Below, piece by piece: positions 1 through 6,784 of a stretch of 10,095 bases of DNA. The first letter of the stretch is position 1. Each line of letters starts with the position of its first letter. The notes beneath the pieces were generated by a model. That model was not told the DNA's origin and did not search any database. It was given only the letters and a program-made list of their open reading frames with translations. Origin of the DNA: Nitrospira sp. (GTDB lineage Bacteria; Nitrospirota; Nitrospiria; Nitrospirales; Nitrospiraceae); NCBI GenBank assembly GCA_012032965.1, contig JAAUPT010000029.1, positions 1 to 10,095 of the forward strand, written 5' to 3'. The position numbers and the translations under genes are program-made.

Positions 1-408
1 GACCAGCGGGCGATATTCATACACACCACAACGTCCGTCGCTTTCCAGAGCTGGACAGGGCAGCGCATCGAACCGTTCCATGATTCCGTCCAGCTCCTCA
101 TCTGGCCACTGGTCAACGAATGGGTTCGCCGTCAGCTGCGGCACAGCAACGCGTAGTTGACCGGCCTGCTCCTGGGCTTTGTCCTCTATCCTCTTCCGGT
201 CTGTCGAGGGAAGCGACTGAAGACCCCGCTGGATTTCCTGCCTATCAAGGAGCGTCACAGAAAAAAGACCGACACAACAGTGGGAGCAACCCTGGCGACA
301 GGGGAGATTGTCGAAGAGCGAGGCCTTTGCACGTTCAAACCAGCGAGCAGTCTTTTCAAATAGCGGTGTTGGCTGCAAGAAGGGTGTTTCTGACACGTCA
401 GGTTTCAC
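1..408 (-). CDS. YkgJ-family cysteine-cluster protein, 3' part cut by window edge
   Basis: An open minus-strand frame of 136 codons runs to the left edge without a stop. The visible protein has an early cysteine cluster, CRQGCSHCC (about residues 37-45), and later PCPALESDGRCGVYEYRP near the edge. This pairing of a CxxxCxxCC cluster with a C-P-A-L-x-x-D-G-R-C-x-x-Y-x-x-R-P stretch is typical of the YkgJ / UPF0153 family, thought to bind zinc or an iron-sulfur cluster; its biochemical role is not established. The start is uncertain: GTG at 408 overlaps the end of the upstream gene by 11 bases, and a second in-frame GTG lies at 396. Neither has a clear Shine-Dalgarno, so translational coupling to the upstream gene is likely. 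The family call is from recognised motifs; the C-terminus lies outside the window. Confidence 0.8.
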   Translation of the reverse strand, partial: MKPDVSETPFLQPTPLFEKTARWFERAKASLFDNLPCRQGCSHCCVGLFSVTLLDRQEIQRGLQSLPSTDRKRIEDKAQEQAGQLRVAVPQLTANPFVDQWPDEELDGIMERFDALPCPALESDGRCGVYEYRPLV

Positions 409-988
409 CCGAGATCGACAGATCCACGATGAGTTCACCTTTGGGGGAGTAGAAGCCTTGATTGTCGATTTGAACGATCCCATCGCATTGTTCTTGATAA
501 AACTCGAGGATCCACCCATTAAAATCGTAGCCGTCGTCGCTCACGTCATTCTCCACCATACGCGTTGTCAGGATAAATCGACACCGTGTCACGTATTCAA
601 GCGCGAGTTGTGCCTCCACGTCTGTATGGGCGGACAACATTTCAATGAATTGCTTTTTCTCCTGATCGTACACATCAAGATAGCTGCCGCGATCACGTAC
701 ACAAAAAAGTTGAATGGGCTTGCGATCATGCTGGTATCCCAAGGCAATTTGAACCCATGCCCATTCCTGGAGAACCGATTCATCAAGATTTGGGGGGACG
801 ATCGGACTTTGCCCACGAGACTGAAGAAATTCGATCAACAACTTCAGTGGAGGAGAGTTTTCCTTCTGACAGAACACTCGCGCATAAATAAAGTTATCTG
901 ATTCCTCAGCGCTGGGCTGAGAGGTAAGTACGGATAAAATCGGTAGGTCTCTACCCACGGTGCTCTCTCCAGATTTGTTGCCCGTCAT
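398..988 (-). CDS. Hypothetical protein (196 aa), upstream of and overlapping the YkgJ-like gene
   Basis: An uninterrupted minus-strand frame of 196 codons from ATG at 988 to TGA at 398. I do not recognise the family. The protein is acidic and soluble-looking, with no signal peptide, membrane segment or repeated cysteine motif; it is fairly rich in aromatic residues in its middle and C-terminal parts (for example WAWVQIALGY and YDFNGWILEFYQEQ). The Shine-Dalgarno before the ATG is poor. Its stop overlaps the GTG start of the YkgJ-like gene by 11 bases, so the two are probably co-transcribed and translationally coupled. The competing plus-strand frame in the same place lacks a ribosome site and is taken as a shadow. 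The call of a real gene rests on length and operon-like overlap. Confidence 0.7.
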   Translation of the reverse strand: MTGNKSGESTVGRDLPILSVLTSQPSAEESDNFIYARVFCQKENSPPLKLLIEFLQSRGQSPIVPPNLDESVLQEWAWVQIALGYQHDRKPIQLFCVRDRGSYLDVYDQEKKQFIEMLSAHTDVEAQLALEYVTRCRFILTTRMVENDVSDDGYDFNGWILEFYQEQCDGIVQIDNQGFYSPKGELIVDLSISGET

Positions 989-1090
989 GATTCACATGAG
1001 GACCATACAGCTCTACTGTACCCCTCCATTTAATTAATCCGCAAGAGGCCACTGGACGCATTTTCCCCGCGCCAGATGCAGTTTTTCTCG

Positions 1091-1119
1091 TTGACACGCT
1101 TTAGTCTCTTGGCTACACT
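1091..1119 (+). promoter_or_regulatory. Sigma-70 type promoter for the HU gene
   Basis: A perfect TTGACA (1091-1096) is followed after exactly 17 bases by TACACT (1114-1119), which matches the TATAAT consensus at four of six positions. Transcription would start near 1126, giving a leader of about 125 bases before the HU start codon. The match is by eye only. Confidence 0.6.
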
Positions 1120-1250
1120 CTCGCGGGCTTTCACCTTGTGCGCACGAATCCATATTTAGGTCACCCAATGCCAGCAAGGACGTTTCGCGTCAGGCGCATC
1201 AGGCAAAATTCTAGGCGTCTTTCATCCCTTACCCTCAAGGAGGTTCACGA

Positions 1251-1538
1251 ATGGCAAAATCAATGACGAAGTCGCAAATTGCAGACTATCTCGCCGGGAA
1301 AGCCGGCATAACAAAGAAAGGTGCTGTACAGATCCTCGATGATTTCGCCGCCCTGGCTTATCGAGAGGCAAAAAATGTCTTTACTGTGCCTGGTATCGGT
1401 AAGCTCAAGCTCGCCAACCGGAAGGCGCGTATCGGCCGAAATCCTCAGACCGGTGCAGAGATCAAGATTCCAGCCAAACGTGTCGTCAAATTCCGCGTGG
1501 CGAAAGCTGCTAAGGACGCGATCCTCGGAAAAAAATAA
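1251..1538 (+). CDS. HU/IHF-family DNA-binding protein
   Basis: A 95-residue nucleoid protein of the HU/IHF family, the usual length. The N-terminal dimerisation helices start MTKSQIADYLAGKAGITKK. The GxGKLKLANRKARIGRNPQTG stretch is the beta-arm with the conserved R-x-G-R-N-P-x-T-G tip that intercalates in the minor groove at DNA kinks, followed by the IPAKRVVKFRVAKAAKD tail. It bends DNA and organises the chromosome, acting as a dimer in the cytoplasm. The start at 1251 has an excellent Shine-Dalgarno AAGGAGG (1237-1243) seven bases upstream, and a good promoter lies at 1091-1119. It is monocistronic: the next gene is on the other strand. The sequence does not separate HU from IHF with certainty, so no symbol is given. 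Confidence 0.95.
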   Translation: MAKSMTKSQIADYLAGKAGITKKGAVQILDDFAALAYREAKNVFTVPGIGKLKLANRKARIGRNPQTGAEIKIPAKRVVKFRVAKAAKDAILGKK

Positions 1539-1667
1539 CTTCGATTCGCATCCCAGTGCCCTGAAGAAGAGCACCTTACTCACGGCGGATAGTTCGCCAA
1601 TGGTTTCGAGACATCGAGGGTCGAGAGCTAAATAGGTTCTCGGCCCCGCCCTGTTCTTGGACCTCAA

Positions 1668-1943
1668 TTACGAGTGCGAGGGGCCCAGGCCACTGCCACC
1701 CATTCCGTCGTGTCCTATTAAACGAATCGTATCTCCATCGTGAACCATCGAATCATCGCTGGCGATCTTCTTATTGATTGTCACCAAGACCTTCTTTTCT
1801 CGAAGCAACTGGAGGATATGACGAAGCTGAATTCCCTGCCGCTGAATGAGTTGCCGAATAGACAGAGATTGGTCCAGCTCACATGCCAGATCACGTTCCC
1901 CGTCAATAGTCTGCAACTGTCCAGTAAGAACAATGGTCACCAT
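1668..1943 (-). CDS. MoaD/ThiS-like ubiquitin-fold protein with buried GG motif
   Basis: A 91-residue protein of beta-grasp type. It begins MVTIVLTGQL, has a central leucine-rich helix, then VLVTINKKIASDDSMVHDGD and IRLIGHDGMGG. The V-x-V/I-N-x-x, x-x-H/D-G-D and terminal-GG pattern is that of MoaD/ThiS sulfur carriers, which are activated at a C-terminal glycine by an E1-like enzyme to donate sulfur for molybdopterin, thiamin or thiolated products. Here GG (residues 82-83) is followed by eight more residues, SGLGPSHS, so it could act as a carrier only after trimming, or it is a non-carrier relative. I chose ATG at 1943 over the in-frame ATG at 1976, because AGGAG lies eight bases before 1943 in a doubled AGGAG context. 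No partner E1 or MoaE lies in the window. Confidence 0.7.
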   Translation of the reverse strand: MVTIVLTGQLQTIDGERDLACELDQSLSIRQLIQRQGIQLRHILQLLREKKVLVTINKKIASDDSMVHDGDTIRLIGHDGMGGSGLGPSHS

Positions 1944-2030
1944 ACTCCTAGCTCCTATGCGTCCGACGGCAGGCACTCATTGGTAGTCCCTAGTTGACTC
2001 ACCAAGCATCACTACTGATAATAAAAGCAT

Positions 2031-2477
2031 ATGCCGTCTCTGAATGTTCAAAATCCAAAAATGCCCGACCTTCAGTTTGTCCTCTTTGTATCGGCTCTGT
2101 GTACCTCTGGTCTCACGACGATCAATCTCCCACCGGAGCTTCGCAAAACCATTTTTGACCGGTGCTGGTCGTTGATACACACCGAGGCCCCACCAACCGA
2201 TCCGAAGGATCGAGTTCTTGACCTACGAGGTGGGACAGAACTTACCCTCGACGCCTGCGCCGCCACAATCCGATCGCTCCTCCACGAGGCGAACATTACC
2301 ACCCTCGTGTGGGACCACCCGGTAAGTGAGCCGAGCATGAACAGCTCGCCTGAAGCCCTTCCTCTCGTCGATCGTTTGGAGAAATTGTACCCTGATAGAC
2401 CAGACATCGTCGATCCGTCCAGTGGGCCATCGAGCGGATCGAACCCGACTCCTAAGCAGAGGGTGCCATGCGCGTGA
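2031..2477 (+). CDS. Hypothetical protein overlapping rfbC
   Basis: A 148-codon open frame that ends in TGA inside the first codons of rfbC (overlap ATGCGCGTGA), an arrangement typical of coupled genes. I do not recognise the product. The N-terminus has a moderately hydrophobic stretch, then a globular-looking middle containing VLDLRGGTELTLDACAATIRSLL, which by eye suggests a strand followed by a helix. The C-terminal 30 residues are rich in proline, serine and glycine and look disordered. Starts at ATG 2031 or ATG 2061 are both possible; neither has a strong Shine-Dalgarno. The opposite-strand frame over the same stretch runs into rfbC and is treated as a shadow. Confidence 0.5.
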   Translation: MPSLNVQNPKMPDLQFVLFVSALCTSGLTTINLPPELRKTIFDRCWSLIHTEAPPTDPKDRVLDLRGGTELTLDACAATIRSLLHEANITTLVWDHPVSEPSMNSSPEALPLVDRLEKLYPDRPDIVDPSSGPSSGSNPTPKQRVPCA

Positions 2478-3028
2478 CGCAGATTGATATTCCAGGTGTG
2501 CTTTTGCTCGAACCCACTCTTCTTTCCGATCACCGAGGGGCTTTCATGGAGACCTATCATGAAGACCGTTATCGGAACGCCGGTATCTCCGAACGGTTTG
2601 TCCAAGATAACTTTTCACGATCCATCCGGAATACACTCCGGGGACTCCATTTCCAGGAACCGCAGGCCCAAGGGAAACTCGTCATGGCGCTTGAGGGAAC
2701 CGTGTTCGATGTGGTTGTCGATATCCGCAAGGGCTCACCATCATTCGGCAGATGGTATGGCATCGAGCTATCGGGAGACACCCTTCGACAGATGTACATT
2801 CCCCCAGGCTGTGCTCATGGCTTTTGCGTGACGAGTGCCACCGCGTCGTTCTTGTATAAATGCACCGCCTATTATTCACCAAACTATGATCAAGGAATCC
2901 TCTGGAACGACCCGGCCTTGGGGATTCATTGGCCAATTGGCGAGCCTATCCTCTCCTTAAAAGACCAGAGTCTCCACACCCTCGCTGCGATGGACACAGC
3001 ACTACCGGTCTATAGGTCGCCAGCCTAG
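2468..3028 (+). CDS. rfbC: dTDP-4-dehydrorhamnose 3,5-epimerase
   Basis: A 186-residue cupin epimerase of the RmlC/RfbC family, full length. It converts dTDP-4-keto-6-deoxyglucose to dTDP-4-keto-L-rhamnose in the cytoplasm, third of the four steps to dTDP-L-rhamnose for surface polysaccharide. Diagnostic stretches are DHRGAFMETYHE (21-32), FVQDNFSRS (44-52), RGLHFQ with the catalytic-type His61, Lys70, the GTVFDVVVDIRKGSPSFG cupin strand (77-94), the IPPGCAHGF turn (111-119), YKC (130-132) and LSLKDQ with Asp166 (162-167). The start ATG at 2468 follows a purine-rich AGAGGG and overlaps the preceding hypothetical gene. The partner genes rfbA, rfbB and rfbD are not in the window, so this is an isolated copy or the end of a dispersed pathway. 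Confidence 0.93.
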   Translation: MRVTQIDIPGVLLLEPTLLSDHRGAFMETYHEDRYRNAGISERFVQDNFSRSIRNTLRGLHFQEPQAQGKLVMALEGTVFDVVVDIRKGSPSFGRWYGIELSGDTLRQMYIPPGCAHGFCVTSATASFLYKCTAYYSPNYDQGILWNDPALGIHWPIGEPILSLKDQSLHTLAAMDTALPVYRSPA

Positions 3029-3112
3029 CACATTCTACATCGCCCGTAGACGGCATCATCGGGCTCCTTACATGGCTCAAACAGCGAGCTCGTCGCATCC
3101 CCACTCTTCCTA

Positions 3113-3142
3113 GTGACAGCACGACGACAAGTGTGGTATGAG
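3113..3142 (+). promoter_or_regulatory. Possible promoter for tRNA-Glu
   Basis: GTGACA (3113-3118) and TATGAG (3137-3142) are separated by 18 bases and end 28 bases before the tRNA. Both boxes are imperfect matches to sigma-70 consensus, so this is only a candidate. Confidence 0.3.
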
Positions 3143-3170
3143 TGCGATGGTTTTCTTGCCATATCGGCTC

Positions 3171-3248
3171 GTCCCCATCGTCTAGCCTGGCCTAGGACAT
3201 TGCCCTTTCAAGGCAGTAACACGGGTTCAAATCCCGTTGGGGACACCA
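3171..3248 (+). tRNA. tRNA-Glu (anticodon TTC)
   Basis: The sequence folds as a cloverleaf. The acceptor arm GTCCCCA pairs with TGGGGAC. The anticodon stem TTGCC pairs with GGCAG (one G-T pair) around the loop CTTTCAA, giving anticodon TTC for glutamate. The T arm ACGGG pairs with CCCGT around TTCAAAT. The discriminator A is followed by an encoded CCA. Total length is 78 bases including CCA; the D region is two bases longer than in the E. coli tRNA-Glu as I recall it. It decodes GAA/GAG and in most bacteria also supplies glutamate for haem synthesis through GltX and HemA, relevant to an organism with many c-type cytochromes (inference). Confidence 0.93.
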
Positions 3249-3364
3249 GGTACACATACCAAGATCAATCGCATCGCGCACATGTTGTAAACAATCAACC
3301 CTTGTGTTACGGTTGTCCCATCGTCGTACGGGCCTCGCGACGAAGTTGGTTTTGAGGAAGGCTC

Positions 3365-3380
3365 GCAACATAGATGTTGC
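3365..3380. repeat. Perfect 7-bp inverted repeat in the RRM gene leader
   Basis: GCAACAT and ATGTTGC flank a two-base centre (AG), making a 16-bp near-perfect palindrome 120 bases before the RRM start codon. It is not followed by a T-run, so it is not a terminator. It could be a dyad operator or a leader hairpin. It may also be chance. Confidence 0.4.
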
Positions 3381-3499
3381 CTTGTCCGGGAATCCTGTCG
3401 GAAGTCAGACCTAAGTCGCCGCATTGCCCGCGTCTTCGGCCCGCTCCTGCCCCGTTCCTCGAGTTCAAGACAATGTCATCATTAAAGGAGACACCCAAC

Positions 3500-3816
3500 A
3501 TGGGTTCGAAGCTTTACGTCGGTGGGTTGCCTTATTCGGCGACCGAGCAGCAGTTGAACGAGTTGTTTGGGGCGCATGGCACAGTGGCCTCTGTGAAGAT
3601 CATCGCAGACAAGTTCACAGGACAGTCGCGTGGCTTTGGCTTCGTGGAAATGTCCTCGGATGCTGAGGCGAAAGCGCGATCACGGCGCTCAATGGCACGG
3701 ACATGGGTGGCCGCACGTTAACGGTCAATGAAGCGAAACCTATGGAACAGCGTTCCGGTGGCGGTGGATTCGGTGGAGGCGGTGGCCGTCCCGGTGGAAA
3801 GCGCGATCGTTGGTAA
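3500..3816 (+). CDS. Glycine-rich RRM RNA-binding protein, frame broken by one base
   Basis: This is a small RNA-recognition-motif protein of the type found in cyanobacteria and many environmental bacteria. ATG at 3500 follows AAAGGAG (3484-3490). The N-terminal frame shows RNP2 (LYVGGL, residues 4-9) and RNP1 (RGFGFVEM), the RNA-contacting motifs of the fold. In frame one the protein derails after EAKA and stops at 3721. One base further on, the frame reads the rest of the domain ([21 protein letters not shown]) and a glycine-rich tail ending GGKRDRW at TAA 3814-3816. One extra base near 3674-3677 (GCGCG for probable GCCGCG) restores a 105-residue protein of normal family size. I infer a sequencing error or a very recent mutation. 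It probably binds RNA in the cytoplasm, perhaps under cold or stress, as known for relatives. Confidence 0.85.
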
Positions 3817-4252
3817 GCGGCTACCGCTGATCAAAACGCCAAACGGGTTCTCCGGCCCAGCCCTTCCGAATCCGCTCCTCGATGGCATAACGCGGCGTGG
3901 TGGGCCGGAATCTCATCTGAAAAGGGGAGATCACAAAGCGGCCAGCGGCGACGGCGACATTGAAAGGTTCACATTCCGATTGGGGACACCACCTTCCTTG
4001 TAAGTCGAAACCGGTCTTGGCCCTTGCTGATACAGATCAAACTGTGTTTCGTACGATGACCACATCTGGTTCAAACAACCTTCCATGGTGCCTTAAACCA
4101 ACTGTGCAACTACAATAAGCTCCCTCCGTCATCAATTCAGGATTGAAACACACGGCATTAGGACAGGCGTTTGAGACTCTACCGCAATCAACCCTGCCGC
4201 CGCATTTCCACCGCTGAAAATGTTCATTCTGCAAAAATAACCCTGACAGCAA
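3817..4252. other. About 430 bp without a convincing gene
   Basis: Nothing firm lies between the RRM gene and the zinc-ribbon gene. A minus-strand frame is open from 4252 to 4040 (TTG start, cysteine-rich, 71 codons) and, in the same frame beyond a TGA at 4037-4039, from 4036 to the TAG at 3821-3823. A short GCGG-CTA-CCGC hairpin just after the RRM stop has no T-run. The stretch could be a decayed or frameshifted minus-strand gene, or plain spacer. Confidence 0.4.
3821..3916 (-). CDS. Possible small ORF or 3' remnant of a minus-strand gene
   Basis: From ATG 3916 the frame encodes 31 residues beginning MRFRPTTPRYAIEERIRKGW and ending at TAG 3821. The open frame extends upstream without any start codon to a stop at 4037 and contains a CPQSEC pair and an ordinary-looking FNVAVAAGRFVISPFQ stretch, with G or C at most third codon positions. 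That looks more like the tail of a coding gene than random sequence. No Shine-Dalgarno precedes the ATG, and I recognise no family. Given the other single-base breaks in this window, it may be the end of a frameshifted gene. Confidence 0.25.
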   Translation of the reverse strand: MRFRPTTPRYAIEERIRKGWAGEPVWRFDQR

Positions 4253-4657
4253 TTACCCCTCAAAGGCATGACTGCATTTCCGGCAGAGGAATTTCGATGC
4301 AATTGTCTCCTTCCAATCGTTCAACTTCTGGGTATAATTCCTCGTTTTGAGTGCACCATACCCGACCCACACACCAATGAAAGCAAGAGAGGAGGCCAAG
4401 TCCGCCATGGCTACCTCCGACTCCGACCCCTGTGGAGACGTCATGCTCAACATGACCACAGCATTAACGGGTATGCCAAGCAAGAAGCCTTGTACATATG
4501 CCCAAGGGGCCTTCGGCGGATGATAGGATGCAGGGACACCCTCCACATCCTTGTTTTTCGTACCCTCTGTTTTCGTACCCTCTGATTGACGGAATATCTC
4601 GCTAATCCGTTGGGCCTTCTCTGTACTACAACTGGGACATGCACGCTGAGAAGACAT
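4253..4657 (-). CDS. Zinc-ribbon membrane protein (split ribbon flanking two membrane helices)
   Basis: A 134-residue protein starting at ATG 4657 with an excellent AAGGAGG a few bases upstream. It has CPSC at residues 7-10 and CRKC at 125-128, which could close one zinc ribbon by bringing the two ends together. Between them lie a charged linker with a five-residue repeat (EGTKT/EGTKN, about 26-35) and two hydrophobic segments (about 52-72, and 84-103 beginning MADLASSLAFIG), a hairpin in the membrane with both termini in the cytoplasm. I do not recognise a named family; the function is unknown. It lies downstream of amoC on the same strand, but the terminator at 4752-4797 separates them, so it is probably a separate unit. 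Confidence 0.75.
   Translation of the reverse strand: MSSQRACPSCSTEKAQRISEIFRQSEGTKTEGTKNKDVEGVPASYHPPKAPWAYVQGFLLGIPVNAVVMLSMTSPQGSESEVAMADLASSLAFIGVWVGYGALKTRNYTQKLNDWKETIASKFLCRKCSHAFEG
4555..4584. repeat. Perfect 15-bp tandem duplication inside the zinc-ribbon gene
   Basis: TTTTCGTACCCTCTG occurs twice in direct succession (4555-4569 and 4570-4584). Fifteen bases keep frame and produce the duplicated EGTKT/EGTKN pentapeptide in the linker of the minus-strand gene. This is a candidate slippage site that may vary between strains. Confidence 0.85.
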
Positions 4658-4751
4658 CTCAATCCTCCTTCCTTCTCAAAAGTGATTTCACACAGTCTCC
4701 CCGGACAAGAATCGTCTCCCTCGACCTGTATCTAGTTGAATACATTCCCTC

Positions 4752-4797
4752 CAGAAAACGACACGGCCCGGAACTCCATCACTGGAGCCCCGGGCCG
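4752..4797 (-). terminator. Rho-independent terminator of amoC
   Basis: Read on the minus strand, CGGCCCGG (4797-4790) pairs with CCGGGCCG (4771-4764), an outer stem of 8 bp. After a two-base internal mismatch an inner 5-bp stem (CTCCA/TGGAG) closes a four-base loop. The hairpin is followed by a short T-rich tail containing TTTT (4755-4758). It lies about 30 bases past the amoC stop codon, matching a one-gene transcript. Confidence 0.8.
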
Positions 4798-4829
4798 AGT
4801 TCACACCAACTAAACCGTTCTCTACGCGA

Positions 4830-5639
4830 TCAGTAGCCGGTCTTGGCTCCGGTGCCTACCTGGCTGGGGAACGGATCCAGGATGGTCTTGGGCGCATTGT
4901 TCCAGATCACGTCCGCCAGGTTCGACATGCGGCTCACGATCTGTGCCGCCACCCCGCCGGCCGCCCCGAACAACCCGCACCAGCCCAACGTCACAAAGCC
5001 CCAGTGCAACGGCGCTGAGAACAGCTCATCGACAAACCAGAATGCATGGCCCCACTCATTCAACCCCACGTTCGGGAGAATGAACATCGGCCCCACTACC
5101 GCCGCCACTAACGCAAACGAGGTCGCTTGGCTATACAGCGGCAGCCGGGTCTGCGCATACAGATAGCTCGCCACGCCGCATGTGATGTACAACGGGAACG
5201 TCCCGTAGAACGCCACAATGTGGCTCGCTGTGAAGCTTGTGTCGCGAATGATCACCTGGTGCCACGCGGCATCCTGCTCCAAGGTGTAGCTGCCCGCGTA
5301 GTACACGCCCCAGATGTAGCACACCAGCCAGCCCATCCAGTAGAAGTACCGCTTCAGCTCCAGTTTCGGGTCCAGGTTCGCCAGGTTCCGATCCCGTGTC
5401 ACCCAGATCCACCCGATGGTCACGGCAAAGAACACGGCATTGGCCAGAATGTTAAACCGCCACAGCCCCATCCACACCGACTCAAACTCCGGGGTCATGG
5501 AGTCCAGCCCGTGCGAGTACCCAAACGCCCGCTGATACAGCACCCAAAACACCCCGATTGCCAGCATGGCAAACCAGCCGATCTTCACCGGCTTCGAGTC
5601 ATACCACTGCGAGATGTCATATCCACGATCACTTGCCAT
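4830..5639 (-). CDS. amoC: Ammonia monooxygenase subunit C, singleton copy
   Basis: A 269-residue integral membrane protein of the AmoC/PmoC family, full length. AmoABC oxidises ammonia to hydroxylamine at the cytoplasmic membrane. Hallmarks include the MSP-type opening [15 protein letters not shown], several hydrophobic helices (about 20-36, 57-80, 97-117, 139-160, 170-185 and 203-235), and the long conserved block [19 protein letters not shown]. The metal ligands of the PmoC site are all present with the expected D-x3-H-x12-H spacing: Asp123, His127, His140 in [20 protein letters not shown]. The start ATG has AAGGAGG eight bases upstream. There is no amoA or amoB on either side and a terminator follows directly, so this is a stand-alone amoC, as known for comammox Nitrospira and for the stress-linked extra amoC of betaproteobacterial ammonia oxidisers. 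The gene is more GC-rich than the AT-rich leader before it. Confidence 0.95.
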   Translation of the reverse strand: MASDRGYDISQWYDSKPVKIGWFAMLAIGVFWVLYQRAFGYSHGLDSMTPEFESVWMGLWRFNILANAVFFAVTIGWIWVTRDRNLANLDPKLELKRYFYWMGWLVCYIWGVYYAGSYTLEQDAAWHQVIIRDTSFTASHIVAFYGTFPLYITCGVASYLYAQTRLPLYSQATSFALVAAVVGPMFILPNVGLNEWGHAFWFVDELFSAPLHWGFVTLGWCGLFGAAGGVAAQIVSRMSNLADVIWNNAPKTILDPFPSQVGTGAKTGY

Positions 5640-6059
5640 AGTTGATCCCTCCTTCCGCTAAAAACTAACCTTTATATCAATACACTGAAGATATTCGGAA
5701 CAACAGAGCGCTGGGAAAATAGGCCTTCCCCTTTCTCTCACGCTCAACGAAATTCTACTCCACTCGAACATACCATTTCAACACCCTTTAGCCGCTTCCC
5801 CCTCTTCCTCTTCCAGCTTTATCCATACCTTAATCTGATCATCTCGCGTAATAAGAAATCCACCGTTGGCCTATTCAATGGCCATCCTCGCTTGCCGTTC
5901 ATGTTTAACTATCAATCAATGGTTTACTCGTCCTCTTAATAAACTCAGTAATTTAACGCATCACCTTGAAGCACATCCCTCTCATCTGAAATCTTTTTAC
6001 CGATGATGTGAAGAAATGCGACGTTGATCGCCCCTTCGACCATAGCGTAGGATTGATAT
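5640..6059. other. 420-bp AT-richer intergenic region between amoC and the DUF1566 gene
   Basis: The two flanking genes diverge, so this region must hold both promoters. Apart from the amoC Shine-Dalgarno and extended -10 box I see no open frame, RNA gene, strong hairpin or repeat. Base composition is clearly lower in GC than amoC. Confidence 0.5.
5671..5679 (-). promoter_or_regulatory. Candidate extended -10 promoter of amoC
   Basis: On the minus strand TGATATAAA matches the extended -10 pattern TGnTATAAT with one change. No good -35 box is seen at the proper distance, as is common for extended -10 promoters. Transcription would start about 25 bases before the amoC start codon. Confidence 0.4.
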
Positions 6060-6659
6060 GTGATCTCGTATTCCTCTCGCGAGATTCAAGCTGATATGTT
6101 GCCGAGAAACTTAGCGTTTAAACTAGCTCTTCTTACAGTTACCGGAGTTGCATGCCTAGTTTTCTACCAACTCTGGAACCGGCCGGCAACTCAAAAAGAA
6201 GTGCTTATTGCGACTATCATCAATAACTGGCAACAGACGCATACGTCGGATCACCGATTTAAGATCTTGCCAGAATTCAACAATGACGCGGTCCTCGACG
6301 CTGAGACCGGGCTGATATGGGAAATCTCTCCTAGGTCAACCGCCATAACTTGGAACGAAGCTCGTTCCTCATGCGTGAACAGAGTTACCGGAGGCCAAAA
6401 AGGCTGGCGCCTACCCGCACCGACCGAAATGCGTAGTTTAGTGGGGCCTGCTGTTGACTCCCCTATACCAAACATTCCAGCTGGGCATCCATTCGTGAAC
6501 ATTCAGCCAACATCCTATTGGACGGTAGTCCCGGAAGCCAATCAGCCATCCTATGCACGCTATGTGGACGCATTCCTCGGTAACGTGCTCAGTTTCATTA
6601 AAATCTACACGTATCCAGTCTGGTGTGTTCGCGGGCCGATCAAGCTGGAGGAACATTGA
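6060..6659 (+). CDS. DUF1566 (Lcl C-terminal domain) protein with N-terminal membrane anchor
   Basis: An up-to-199-residue protein. A short basic start is followed by one hydrophobic segment (FKLALLTVTGVACLVFYQLW), then an outward-facing domain. The pattern DAETGLIWEISP, ITWNEARSSC, GGQKGWRLPAPTEMRSLV, SYWTVV and a late PVWCVRGP is that of DUF1566/Lcl-like domains, related to C-type-lectin-like and FGE-like folds, with a probable disulfide between the Cys in ARSSC and that in VWCVRG. The function of the family is not established; location is probably periplasmic and anchored. Two starts are possible: GTG at 6060 with AGGA seven bases upstream, or ATG at 6096, which gives a cleaner signal-anchor. 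It diverges from amoC and has no operon partner. Confidence 0.75.
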   Translation: MISYSSREIQADMLPRNLAFKLALLTVTGVACLVFYQLWNRPATQKEVLIATIINNWQQTHTSDHRFKILPEFNNDAVLDAETGLIWEISPRSTAITWNEARSSCVNRVTGGQKGWRLPAPTEMRSLVGPAVDSPIPNIPAGHPFVNIQPTSYWTVVPEANQPSYARYVDAFLGNVLSFIKIYTYPVWCVRGPIKLEEH

Positions 6660-6784
6660 GCGGAGCAGTCGTCACTCAACTCGTTCACTTCCCATTGATC
6701 CGCACATTTTTCATGCTTCATGCCCGCTTTGACCATGACTCCATTCGAAGTCGACGATCTGCCTCTCACTGATATGACTTGGTA

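Noticed and set aside
120..452. Plus-strand frames of 110 and 68 codons at the left edge
   Set aside because: The minus strand here encodes a recognisable YkgJ-type cysteine-cluster protein; the plus frames have no motif.
308..901. 197-codon plus-strand frame opposite the 196-residue hypothetical gene
   Set aside because: The minus frame overlaps its neighbour in operon fashion and has a more ordinary composition. The plus frame has no ribosome site.
2072..2605. 177-codon minus-strand frame over the hypothetical gene and rfbC start
   Set aside because: It covers the certain start of rfbC on the other strand and shows no family features.
3042..3064. GCCCG/CGGGC inverted repeat after rfbC as a terminator
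   Set aside because: Only 5 bp with a 13-base loop and no T-run.
4037..4252. 71-codon minus-strand frame with several cysteines as a separate gene
   Set aside because: It starts with TTG without a Shine-Dalgarno directly behind the zinc-ribbon gene, and the motif is not recognised; kept only as part of a possible remnant.
5127..5645. 172-residue plus-strand open frame antisense to amoC
   Set aside because: It is a shadow of amoC, whose protein is unmistakable. The antisense frame has no Shine-Dalgarno and an atypical His/Pro/Arg-rich composition.
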